Assembly: GCF_026460885.1 (NCBI RefSeq)
Contig: NZ_JAOVZW010000001.1
Coordinates: 496,001 to 560,000, forward strand
DNA from: Chryseobacterium formosum
GTDB taxonomy: Bacteria > Bacteroidota > Bacteroidia > Flavobacteriales > Weeksellaceae
Direction of reading: 5' to 3'
DNA: 64,000 bases
A program made the translations under genes and the position numbers. Below, one piece after another: positions 52,392 through 60,776 of this stretch. The notes beneath the pieces were generated by a model. The model had not been told where the DNA came from and made no database searches. It was given only the letters and a program-made list of their open reading frames with translations. Every line of letters begins with the position of its first letter. Positions within the stretch are counted from its first letter, which is position 1.

Positions 52392-53817
52392 TCATTATAA
52401 AATAATACAGTGCATTTTCGTCTTTCTTGTCTAAAGTAATTACCGATTTAGAAACTAAATTGCCCGCATTTTCTTTAGATTCGTTTGAGATTTCGACAAC
52501 TTTTGCCGGAGCGGCTTCTTTTCTGTTGTAATCACTTCCGTCAGACCAAGAGTAAGAAGTAATTCCTGATTTTTTGTTAAGTTTAGAATTTTTTGCTGCT
52601 TTTTTCGCCTGAAATTGTGCATTTATACTTTGATCATCAGAGAAAATGATCTGATTATCTACAATAGTGTATTTTTTACTTTCACCTAAAGGACCTTGAA
52701 GCAACGAAGTAAGAACACCTTTTTTCTTAGGATTAAAACCTAAAACCATTGCTTTTTTGTTATTATAATATCCGTATCCAGAAGAGTCTGCAGGATTTGG
52801 TTTCGACTCCAAATAAGCATAATCTCCTGTGAAAGTTGTCGTAATATCTTCTAATGTTGTATTGGTTGATGCTAAATAATGATTAACAGTTGCTTCAAAC
52901 CCAGCCTCTTTAATCAAATATTTCATGAAATCTAAGCTGAAATATCCAATTGAGAAAGATTTTGCGTTGTCAAGTTCTACATTTTTTACAAGATCGTAAT
53001 TCACATTGTTTTTGTTGTAATATTTCTCCACAACCTTTTTCATATCGCTGTTGAAGAACGTTTTCATATCAACTTCTACTTTTCCTTTGTCGAAACTGAA
53101 ATCAAAGCCAAGCCCTGAATCTTTTATCAATTTATTTACAGCAAGTGTTTCGATGTAGCCTTTAGAAACATAGCTTGCAACAGCTCCAAGATTCATCCAT
53201 CCGCTAATGTCTTTTTCGCTTACCAAAGATTCGTTTATTTGGTCGATAATTACCTTGTTTGAAGTTCCTTTTCTTGCCCAGAAATCTGTAAAGTATTTTT
53301 CTGTAAACTGAGACGGGTTATATTTTGTGTAACCTCTCATTGAGTTTTCATTTGCCATTACAGCGATGTCACCCTTGATGCTTCCGGTAAGTTTACCATC
53401 TGCAAAAATAAAATCTTTTTTATCAATGGTAATTTTAGATTTAGTAAGATCAGACATGCTTTTCTGGAACTTTGCTTTGTCGCTTATCCAAAAGACAGCC
53501 TTTACATCAGGCTCAGAATTTGTCGATTTTCCAGCTTCTACCATTAGATAAAAAGGTTTGTCTACATCAATACCTGATTCTTTTGGTTTACTTACAAGCT
53601 GTAAAAATAGTTTTCCCTCATTTTCGAGATTTTTCTTTTCCTTAAGAATTTTTTCCACCGGAATTTTATCTGAAATAGAGTTCAGATTTATTCTTGTTAA
53701 ACCTAGAGTAGTGTCTGTAGTGTACTTTAAAACATCGTCATTCTTGTTCGAATTACAAGAAAATAGAATTGCAAATGCAAATACATAAAACAGAGATTTC
53801 ATTAATGTGTTTTTCAT
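52384..53817 (-). CDS. DUF4836 family lipoprotein
   Basis: A 477-residue exported lipoprotein of the Bacteroidota-specific DUF4836. The signal ends in the lipobox LFSC at residue 21 (NSNKNDD follows). The body begins NLNSISDKIPVEKIL and carries the family's LVEAGKSTNSEPDVKAVFWISDKAKF and GDIAVMANENSM motifs. It has no enzyme motif. It overlaps the ABC ATPase gene by eight bases, so the three genes are one unit and the lipoprotein may give the transporter its substrate specificity or an outer-membrane anchor. This is inference from context. Confidence 0.87.
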   Translation of the reverse strand: MKNTLMKSLFYVFAFAILFSCNSNKNDDVLKYTTDTTLGLTRINLNSISDKIPVEKILKEKKNLENEGKLFLQLVSKPKESGIDVDKPFYLMVEAGKSTNSEPDVKAVFWISDKAKFQKSMSDLTKSKITIDKKDFIFADGKLTGSIKGDIAVMANENSMRGYTKYNPSQFTEKYFTDFWARKGTSNKVIIDQINESLVSEKDISGWMNLGAVASYVSKGYIETLAVNKLIKDSGLGFDFSFDKGKVEVDMKTFFNSDMKKVVEKYYNKNNVNYDLVKNVELDNAKSFSIGYFSLDFMKYLIKEAGFEATVNHYLASTNTTLEDITTTFTGDYAYLESKPNPADSSGYGYYNNKKAMVLGFNPKKKGVLTSLLQGPLGESKKYTIVDNQIIFSDDQSINAQFQAKKAAKNSKLNKKSGITSYSWSDGSDYNRKEAAPAKVVEISNESKENAGNLVSKSVITLDKKDENALYYFIMND

Positions 53818-53923
53818 ATATTTTTTTAGTTAAGAAAACAAATATAACATTTTGAATCTAATAGAACTCATTAATAAGTGATAAATAATTTTGAAATTTT
53901 ATTTTGTTTTTCAGAAAATTGTA

Positions 53924-53931
53924 TATCTTTG
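53924..53931 (+). promoter_or_regulatory. -7 element of the short structured transcript
   Basis: TATCTTTG, with a TTG 17 bases further up. It starts a short transcript that ends at the terminator at 54065. Confidence 0.6.
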
Positions 53932-53937
53932 CATCTG

Positions 53938-54097
53938 AAAATCAAGTTTAACCAATTAAAAACAACGAAGCAATGTTCAAATATAATCTACATTCAACAG
54001 TAGGATTGCCTTTTGCAAAGGCGAGGCTTCGTGGTTTGGTACACTCATAGAATAACAGTATATCAAAACCCGAAGTCGTAAGATTTTCGGGTTTTTT
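53938..54097 (+). ncRNA. Short structured transcript, candidate small RNA with 25-codon ORF
   Basis: A promoter at 53924 and a terminator at 54065-54097 bound a transcript of about 160 bases with no known gene. ACGAAGC at 53965-53971 pairs with GCTTCGT at 54026-54032, enclosing a second hairpin GCCTTT-TGC-AAAGGC (54008-54022), so the RNA looks structured. The ATG at 53973 opens a 25-codon frame that ends at 54050 (MFKYNLHSTVGLPFAKARLR, then GLVHS), which could be a small protein or leader peptide. I do not recognise the RNA. It precedes the RtcB/PrfH genes but at a distance of 300 bases. Confidence 0.4.
54065..54097 (+). terminator. Terminator of the short structured transcript
   Basis: AAAACCCGAA pairs with TTCGGGTTTT around an 11-base loop and continues into T residues. 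Confidence 0.8.
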
Positions 54098-54148
54098 ATT
54101 GCGCAATATTTCAAACTAAAAAAGTTTCCCCGAAATCAATTTTTATTA

Positions 54149-54248
54149 GGAGCTTAATCCCGCTTTCCGCTATATCTTTTTTTGCCAACGCTTTTTTCAA
54201 GCCAACGCAAAAAAAGGATGTCGCTGCAATCGGGGCTAAGAAAACTCC
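54149..54248. repeat. Long imperfect inverted repeat of dispersed type
   Basis: The left arm GGAGCTTAATCCCGCTTTCC pairs imperfectly with the right arm that ends CGGGGCTAAGAAAACTCC; the centre is T7-GC and GC-A7 with the direct repeat GCCAACGC. I recall related AGCCCCGAT...ATCGGGG-type elements in Chryseobacterium and Flavobacterium intergenic DNA. The region 54098-54406 has no gene; a 67-codon frame over this repeat on the minus strand is an artefact. Confidence 0.55.
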
Positions 54249-54250
54249 TC

Positions 54251-54276
54251 TGTCATTCTGACGAAGGAAGAATCTC
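54251..54276. repeat. Dispersed-type TGTCATTCTGACGAAGG repeat
   Basis: The sequence TGTCATTCTGACGAAGGAAG continues as AATCTC and is followed 24 bases on by AATGACA, closing a weak dyad. It matches, from memory, a repeat seen between genes of many Bacteroidota. Confidence 0.4.
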
Positions 54277-54406
54277 TTTTTTTTGTTGACAAAAATGACA
54301 TAATTTAAAATCAACTAATCTTTTAGTTGATAAAAGATTTGATGCAAAAACGCAGCTTTAGAAAGTATGAAATCTGACGTCTTGCATCTAATAATCTAAT
54401 TGATAA

Positions 54407-55156
54407 ATGGAAAAATACAATCTTCTGTTTTACCGACTGCGAAGTCTGAGAAGCAGAAAAAGAATTATAAGAAAAGATGTAGAAAAACAGATCAGAAAAA
54501 AGTATAAACGTAGTAATGAACTTTGGGAATTGAGAAGAAATATTCCGTTAATTCTCCTTGAACAGCCTTACCAAAAGGGATTTGTAAGATTCTTCGTGGT
54601 GAGAGATGATGTAAAACGTTCCAAAGACGTCGATTTTTTCGAAGGAATTCTGAACAAAATCAATACAAAAATGTATTCCCCAACTCGAAAATTCTTAAAG
54701 AAAAAAAGAAAATTCGGACGAAGAGTTTATGTCGACAGAGAGCAAAAATTAGTTCAGCTTTCAACCTATCAATGGAATGATCCAAAGCTGGGTTTAACAA
54801 CAAGAGAAAGGCAATATTTTCTGAAAAGAGAAGAATATAATCTGTTCAGAAAAAGATATAATATTTACTACGAATTTATCGAACCTTGGAGATTTGTATT
54901 AAGAGTAAAACCAAATATGATTACTCATTACAAACCTTTAGATTCAGATTTAGAGAAAGAAATAGATGAACTCGATTCTTATTTAGATCAGCATAAAATA
55001 AAGGCGATTATTCATAAAACAATTTATGGAAGACCCAATCCATGGAAAGAGAAATACAAACGTGATCAGTTGAAAAGCAGAAAATGTTTTCACTACAAAA
55101 TGTCTGCAATAACTATTGCAGAGAGTTTAGAGGACAATTATGTCCGAAAATTTTAA
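54407..55156 (+). CDS. Uncharacterised basic protein linked to RtcB
   Basis: A 249-residue highly basic soluble protein that I cannot assign. Lysine and arginine clusters (RLRSLRSRKRIIRKDVEKQIRKKYKR; KKKRKFGRRVYVDREQK) suggest nucleic-acid binding. The segment PYQKGFVRFFVVRDDVKRSKDVDFFEGILNKINT and the carboxyl YGRPNPWKEKYKRDQLKSRKCFHYKMSA are conserved-looking but match no domain I know. It overlaps the rtcB gene by 17 bases, which points to a shared transcript and to a role next to RNA ligation. Confidence 0.7.
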   Translation: MEKYNLLFYRLRSLRSRKRIIRKDVEKQIRKKYKRSNELWELRRNIPLILLEQPYQKGFVRFFVVRDDVKRSKDVDFFEGILNKINTKMYSPTRKFLKKKRKFGRRVYVDREQKLVQLSTYQWNDPKLGLTTRERQYFLKREEYNLFRKRYNIYYEFIEPWRFVLRVKPNMITHYKPLDSDLEKEIDELDSYLDQHKIKAIIHKTIYGRPNPWKEKYKRDQLKSRKCFHYKMSAITIAESLEDNYVRKF

Positions 55157-56558
55157 AACAAAAACAATGGGAAATTTAAAACTTAAAGGAAAAGATATAT
55201 TAAAATTAGGCTATCCAAATAATCAAAGCGTGAACATCGCTTTGGAAGTCATGAAGAGAAATTTTGCAACCAAAAATATTCATTATGTGAAATCTCTTTT
55301 AAAAGAAATTCAACAAAATCCGGAGAATTTCGAGAAAGATTTAACCTTCGGACAAATTGCAGAAGCCTTGCTTTCATCCAAGAAGACAGAGAAAAGAATG
55401 CTCAATACAAACCGTGCATCTTTCCAGATTTTCGGAAACAACATTTCAGATGAAGCAAAAAACCAATTGTACACGGCTTTGAAACTTCCAATTTCAATGC
55501 AGGGAGCGTTAATGCCCGATGCACACAGCGGTTACGGACTTCCAATCGGAGGCGTTCTCGCAGTAGAAAATGCCGTGATTCCGTACGGAGTTGGGATGGA
55601 TATTGGCTGCAGAATGAGCCTCAGTATTTTGGATACGCCCATTTCATATCTTGACGGCGCAAGAGACAAATATGAAAAAGCTCTTGCGGAACATACCAAA
55701 TTCGGAATGTATGAAACGCATAAATCTCACGTCGAACACGAAATTTTCGACAGAGACACGTTCGATTTGATTCCGATTTTGAGAAGATTAAAAGGAAAAG
55801 CCATCAAACAAATGGGAAGCTCCGGCGGTGGAAATCATTTTGTAGAATTCGGAGAAGTTGAAATCACGGAAGAAGACGAACAAATCGGACTTCCAAAAGG
55901 AAAATACCTCGGAATCCTTTCTCACAGCGGTTCGCGTGGGTTGGGAGCCGAAATCGCCCAGTATTATTCCAGAGTGGCGACAGAGCAATGTCCGTTACCC
56001 AAAGAAGCGCAAAACTTCGCCTGGTTGGATTTGAACACGCATCTCGGTTTAGAATACTGGACAGCGATGAATCTCGCAGGAGATTACGCATCCGCTTGTC
56101 ACGACGATATTCACAGAAGATTGGTGAAAGCTGTCGGAGGAAGAGTAAAAGCTAGAATTGAAAACCATCACAACTTTGCGTGGAAAGAGATCCATAACGG
56201 AAAAGAAGTGATCGTTCACAGAAAAGGTGCAACTCCGGCGAATGAAAATGAATTGGGAATGATTCCCGGTTCGATGACTGCAAAAGGTTTCATCGTTCGT
56301 GGAAAAGGAAATCCAGATTCGCTGAACTCAGCTTCGCACGGAGCAGGACGCGCTTTTTCAAGAGGCGAATGCAGAAACCGTTTCACGCAAAATGACATTA
56401 AGAAAGAATTAAAACTCAAAAATGTCACCTTGATGGGAGGAAATGCAGAAGAAGCACCAATGGCGTACAAAGACATCAACGAAGTGATGAATGCACAAAG
56501 TGAATTGGTCGATATTCTTGGAACTTTCCAACCTCGAATTGTGAGAATGGATAAGTAA
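55140..56558 (+). CDS. rtcB: RNA 3'-phosphate/5'-OH ligase RtcB
   Basis: RtcB joins a 2',3'-cyclic phosphate or 3'-phosphate RNA end to a 5'-OH end using GTP and manganese. The 472-residue protein has the metal motif PYGVGMDIGCRMSL, QMGSSGGGNHFVEFGEV, SHSGSRGLGAE, and the guanylylated histidine in SASHGAGRAFSR. The open frame starts at 55140; the ATG at 55167 (MGNLKLKGKDIL) is another plausible start, 27 bases in. It overlaps the basic protein gene and is followed by the nucleotidyltransferase-like gene, prfH and a TPR gene. Together they point to repair of cut tRNA or rRNA. Confidence 0.95.
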   Translation: MSENFKTKTMGNLKLKGKDILKLGYPNNQSVNIALEVMKRNFATKNIHYVKSLLKEIQQNPENFEKDLTFGQIAEALLSSKKTEKRMLNTNRASFQIFGNNISDEAKNQLYTALKLPISMQGALMPDAHSGYGLPIGGVLAVENAVIPYGVGMDIGCRMSLSILDTPISYLDGARDKYEKALAEHTKFGMYETHKSHVEHEIFDRDTFDLIPILRRLKGKAIKQMGSSGGGNHFVEFGEVEITEEDEQIGLPKGKYLGILSHSGSRGLGAEIAQYYSRVATEQCPLPKEAQNFAWLDLNTHLGLEYWTAMNLAGDYASACHDDIHRRLVKAVGGRVKARIENHHNFAWKEIHNGKEVIVHRKGATPANENELGMIPGSMTAKGFIVRGKGNPDSLNSASHGAGRAFSRGECRNRFTQNDIKKELKLKNVTLMGGNAEEAPMAYKDINEVMNAQSELVDILGTFQPRIVRMDK

Positions 56559-56576
56559 AATGGTTGTTAGTTTTTA

Positions 56577-56624
56577 GTTGATGGTTGTTAGGATTTTTAA
56601 CGCCATCAACTGACAACCATCAAC
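56577..56624. repeat. 12-bp inverted repeat between rtcB and the next gene
   Basis: GTTGATGGTTGT at 56577-56588 pairs with ACAACCATCAAC at 56613-56624 around 24 bases. It sits in the 86-base gap after rtcB, followed by no T run; it may tune expression of the following genes or be a dispersed repeat. Confidence 0.5.
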
Positions 56625-56644
56625 CGACAATAAAAATTAGTAAA

Positions 56645-57190
56645 ATGGGAGCACCACATAACATAAAAAGATACGGTGAAGTCTGGCCGGAATTTAGAAT
56701 TAAAAGCGGACTGGAAATTTTAGAAAAATTAAAAAATAAAGTCATTTTATCAGGAGGTTGGGCATGGCATTTTATGTCTGAAATTGGGCATACGGAATAC
56801 AAACACGCTCACGACCATAAGGATATTGATGTTTTTGTAAATAAAGAAAATGTGGCTGAAGTGGTTATGATTCTTCAGCAGGAAGGTTTTCAGAAAGTCT
56901 GGACAAGATATGATCATCTTACAAGCGAAGAAAATTTTCGCAGATATGAGAAAACAATCGAAATGGAAAACGGAAAATTTCACAGAATTACAATTGATTT
57001 CTTTGAAAGAAGCGACTTGGAAACTGTCGAAACCAATGGATTTACGGTTGTAAAACCTGAAGTTTTACTTTCATTTTACAAAAATATTCATTCCAGTGAT
57101 AAATGTTGGGCAGTCATGGCTGCAAAAGATTTATTGGAAAAAGGAATTGATCCTGTTGGTCATCCAAGATTAAGTGAAATGCCAAAATAA
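56645..57190 (+). CDS. Nucleotidyltransferase-like protein in the rtcB-prfH cluster
   Basis: A 181-residue protein whose start I place at 56645 (MGAPHNIKRYGEVWPEF); the open frame reaching 56585 crosses an inverted repeat. Residues 30-60 (KVILSGGWAWHFMSEIGHTEYKHAHDHKDIDVFV) have the GG ... DxD-like layout of minimal nucleotidyltransferases, with HKDIDVF supplying the two acidic metal ligands. The rest has RITIDFFERSD, which could hold the third acidic residue. Such proteins transfer a nucleotide to RNA, protein or small molecules. Here, three bases before prfH, an RNA-end or CCA-like role is possible but unproven. Confidence 0.6.
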   Translation: MGAPHNIKRYGEVWPEFRIKSGLEILEKLKNKVILSGGWAWHFMSEIGHTEYKHAHDHKDIDVFVNKENVAEVVMILQQEGFQKVWTRYDHLTSEENFRRYEKTIEMENGKFHRITIDFFERSDLETVETNGFTVVKPEVLLSFYKNIHSSDKCWAVMAAKDLLEKGIDPVGHPRLSEMPK

Positions 57191-57192
57191 CA

Positions 57193-57891
57193 ATGGACAA
57201 AATAATACAAATCACCTCGGGAAGAGGACCTTTGGAATGTCAATGGGTAGTTGCCAAAGTTCTGAAGGTCTTCCTTGAGGAAGCAAAACAAAATAAAATC
57301 GATTACGAAATCATCCATCGTGAAAATGGCGATGAAAACCTGACTTTGAAATCTACGACCTTGCTTTTAAAAGGAAAAGAGGTCAATGAATTTCTAAAAA
57401 GCTGGCTCGGAAGCGTTCTCTGGATTGGGAAAAGTACTTTCAGAAAATTTCATAAACGAAGCAATTGGTTTATCGGGATTTTTGAACTGGAAGGTTTGGA
57501 GAAAATGGAATTTAATGAAAAGGACATTCAGTTTCAGACGGCGAGAAGTCAGGGAAGCGGCGGACAAAACGTGAATAAAGTGGAAACCGCTGTTCGTGCA
57601 ACTTACTTGAGAACTGGGCAAAGTGTTTTTGTGCAGGATTCACGCTCGCAATTGGAGAATAAAAAACTTTCCATCATCAGATTAAAAGAAAAAGTGATGG
57701 AATTTCATATTCAACAATTGGAAAAACAAATGCAGGAAACGTGGAATAATCATTTGAATGTTCAGAGAGGAAATCCAGTCAGAACATTTTCGGGGACCGA
57801 TTTTAAAAAGAATCATCAGGATAAATCTTTCAAAAAAGAAAGAAACAAACTGAAAAATGAATTAAAAAACTACAGAAATGACATTAACTAA
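57193..57891 (+). CDS. prfH: Peptide chain release factor homolog PrfH
   Basis: PrfH is a release-factor-like protein with the GGQ peptidyl-tRNA hydrolysis motif but without the stop-codon-reading domain. The GGQ loop is in ARSQGSGGQNVNKVETAVRATYL near residues 125-140, and the QLENKKLSIIRLKEKV segment follows. At 232 residues it is much shorter than RF1 or RF2. In E. coli it is encoded with an RtcB and releases peptides from ribosomes with damaged 16S rRNA decoding centres so that RtcB can repair the rRNA. The genes here suggest the same job. Confidence 0.92.
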   Translation: MDKIIQITSGRGPLECQWVVAKVLKVFLEEAKQNKIDYEIIHRENGDENLTLKSTTLLLKGKEVNEFLKSWLGSVLWIGKSTFRKFHKRSNWFIGIFELEGLEKMEFNEKDIQFQTARSQGSGGQNVNKVETAVRATYLRTGQSVFVQDSRSQLENKKLSIIRLKEKVMEFHIQQLEKQMQETWNNHLNVQRGNPVRTFSGTDFKKNHQDKSFKKERNKLKNELKNYRNDIN

Positions 57892-58393
57892 AAGTAAATA
57901 TTATTTCGAAGCTTTGGATAACTATCCTTACAATTTGCCAGAATGTATGGAAGCTTTGAATTACGCTCTTTCTTACGATTCTGAAGATGCAGACAGTTTG
58001 TGTCTGATGGGAAGAATCTATTCCGAGCAACTAAAAAATTATGATTTGGCTAAACAATATTTCGAAGAAGCAATGCAGTGTGATATTACCAATTTAAATG
58101 TTCCGCAATATTATATCAGTTGCCTTCTGAATAACGAAGATTTCCATGAAGCTGAAAAGCTGATTAGATATTCCTTAAAAATAAAAGGAATCGACAAATC
58201 TACAATTTGGTTCTGCAGATCTTTGCTTTCTGAAAAAAGAGGAAGCTTTGTCAATGCTTTGATGTTTTTAAAGCAGGCTGAAAAATATTGTTTCAATTCG
58301 TACAGTTTAGACGTTGTAAAAAATCGTAAGAAATTTATTAAATCTAAAATGCCAAAACAAAAGAAAGTAAAAAAGAAAAAGGAGACCAATTGA
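57878..58393 (+). CDS. TPR-repeat protein in the rtcB-prfH cluster
   Basis: A 171-residue soluble protein with at least three TPR-like helical pairs: PECMEALNYALSYDSEDADSLCLMGRIYSEQLKNYDLAKQYFEEAMQCD, then YYISCLLNNEDFHEAEKLIRYSL, then WFCRSLLSEKRGSFVNALMFLKQAEKYC. The carboxyl end is very basic (KSKMPKQKKVKKKKE). It overlaps prfH by 14 bases and is the last gene of the cluster before a terminator. A protein-binding or ribosome-binding helper role is inferred. Confidence 0.75.
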   Translation: MTLTKSKYYFEALDNYPYNLPECMEALNYALSYDSEDADSLCLMGRIYSEQLKNYDLAKQYFEEAMQCDITNLNVPQYYISCLLNNEDFHEAEKLIRYSLKIKGIDKSTIWFCRSLLSEKRGSFVNALMFLKQAEKYCFNSYSLDVVKNRKKFIKSKMPKQKKVKKKKETN

Positions 58394-58405
58394 GTCTCCT
58401 TTTAT
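58377..58405. terminator. Bidirectional terminator between rtcB cluster and cytochrome genes
   Basis: AAAAGGAGAC pairs with GTCTCCTTTT around seven bases. It includes the last codons of the TPR gene and also ends the convergent cytochrome gene. Confidence 0.8.
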
Positions 58406-58406
58406 G

Positions 58407-58694
58407 TTATTTTTTATTTACAGAAACCAAATAATCATAAACCATTTGATGCTGTTCATCACTCAATTTCGCTTTTGGAGCCATTCTGCTTAATGTTTTT
58501 ATCCATCCCTGATCGTCATGCTTTGCGGGATCAGGTAATTTATGACATCTGTTGCAGGAATTTTCAAAAACCGTTTTTCCTTGTGCTAAATGTTCAGCTG
58601 AAGAAAATTTCGGTCCTGTTACGGCTGTACTTTTCGGTCCGCATGAAACCATAAAAGCTGACCCTAAAATTATGCTCAAAACTACTTTTTTCAT
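58407..58694 (-). CDS. Small c-type cytochrome lipoprotein 1
   Basis: A 95-residue exported haem protein. A lipoprotein signal ends in MVSC (cysteine 18). A single CxxCH haem site (ENSCNRCHKL) is at about residues 47-51, and the distal methionine is probably in LSRMAPKAKLSDEQ. It is a paralog of the gene upstream; both share the AQGKTxxExxCxRCHKL and MAPKAKLxxEQHQxVYDYxVSV motifs. It probably carries electrons at the membrane surface. The two lie 26 bases apart in one unit. Confidence 0.87.
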   Translation of the reverse strand: MKKVVLSIILGSAFMVSCGPKSTAVTGPKFSSAEHLAQGKTVFENSCNRCHKLPDPAKHDDQGWIKTLSRMAPKAKLSDEQHQMVYDYLVSVNKK

Positions 58695-58720
58695 AATGAT
58701 ATTTTTTGTTGGTTGAACAC

Positions 58721-59014
58721 TTATTTCTTCACAGAAACTACATAATCATAAACCCACTGATGTTGTTCTTCAGTTAGTTTTGCTTTTGGAGCCATTGCAT
58801 TCATAATTCCTACCCATTCTACAGACGTAAATTGTGTAGGTTCGTATAGTTTATGGCACCTTTTACAAGATGCTTCGTAGATTGTTTTCCCTTGGGCAAT
58901 TTGTTCGGCTGTGCTTGTTGCGGATTTTGGAGCTTCTGTTACAGTGGTTGCTTTTGGAGTACAAGAAGCTAATAAAATGAGGATAAATGTTGCAGAAGCA
59001 AATAAACTTTTCAT
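58721..59014 (-). CDS. Small c-type cytochrome lipoprotein 2
   Basis: A 97-residue exported haem lipoprotein, first of the pair. The lipobox is LLASC (cysteine 18), the haem site EASCKRCHKL near residues 49-54, and the axial methionine lies in NAMAPKAKLTEEQ. A -7 element (TATTTTTG, minus strand, 59034-59041) lies 20 bases upstream. The electron partner is unknown; no oxidase gene is nearby. Confidence 0.87.
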   Translation of the reverse strand: MKSLFASATFILILLASCTPKATTVTEAPKSATSTAEQIAQGKTIYEASCKRCHKLYEPTQFTSVEWVGIMNAMAPKAKLTEEQHQWVYDYVVSVKK

Positions 59015-59033
59015 GAATTTTTATTGTTTAAAA

Positions 59034-59041
59034 CAAAAATA
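59034..59041 (-). promoter_or_regulatory. -7 element of the cytochrome pair
   Basis: Minus-strand TATTTTTG, 20 bases before the start at 59014; no clear -33. Confidence 0.45.
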
Positions 59042-59131
59042 ATCAATTTTGCAGGCGATTGTTACTAAGAAGTTTAATTTAGAAGCATTAAAATTAACGA
59101 AGTTTTACTCGGATTTTGAAGCTTATTTTTA

Positions 59132-59139
59132 TATTTTTG
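59132..59139 (+). promoter_or_regulatory. -7 element of meaB
   Basis: TATTTTTG, 8 bases before the ATG at 59147, so the leader would be very short. Confidence 0.45.
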
Positions 59140-59146
59140 AATTCAC

Positions 59147-60126
<980 letters not shown>

Positions 60127-60130
<4 letters not shown>

Positions 60131-60672
60131 AGTTTCTCTTTTTCTTTTGTTTCTTCGTTTTTAGAAATATATCCGTCATAAGAAATCGGCTGTCTGTCAT
60201 TACTTCTGATTGAGGTGGAAGCTCTACCATTTTTGAAAATTTCAATATTGATGTCAGAAACATTTTTCACATCATTTGGTTTAATTTTATACACCCAATT
60301 TCCTTTTTTACTTTGAGATTTAGTTACTGCATAATCTTTTGATGTAAATCGATAACTTGTATCTGAACTGCCATATCCGGCGTTAAATGATCTTCCAAAA
60401 TAAGGAAGCGTTACTTCCATCACGCCTTTTTTAATTTCTATTCCATAGTTTTCGCCAGAAATTTGAAATGTTCTAAGTTGCTGAGCATTCGGCATTGAAT
60501 TGACAACATTGATAACATCGAAATTCGTGGGATTTGCTTTTTCAGCATGAAATGTAAATTCATCAATGCTTACCAAATTATTTACTATTTGTGGATCAGT
60601 CTTTTGCGCTGTACAATTTTGAAAAAATAAAATTAAAATAAAAGCTGATATGATTTTTATATAATTCTTCAT
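60127..60672 (-). CDS. DUF4251 family lipoprotein-like secreted protein
   Basis: A 181-residue exported protein of DUF4251, found in Bacteroidota and of unknown role. I place the start at 60672 (MKNYIKIISAFILILFFQNC), giving a lipoprotein-type signal with TAQ after the cysteine; ten more residues are open upstream. The motifs VNVVNSMPNAQQLR, GVMEVTLPYFGRSFNAGYG and RPISYDGYI are the family's. Its stop overlaps meaB's stop by four bases. Confidence 0.82.
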
Positions 60673-60776
60673 GATAATAAAATTAGTAAATTTATACATC
60701 AAAATACGTGCAAAAATAAATTTTAAGATTTTTTTTGGAATGGAAATTGTTAAGGTTCAGATATAATAAGCAAATT

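Noticed and set aside
54111-54314. 67-codon open frame on the minus strand between the small transcript and the rtcB cluster
   Set aside because: It consists of the long inverted repeat and the TGTCATTCTGACG repeat read through; such frames are products of the repeat, not a gene.
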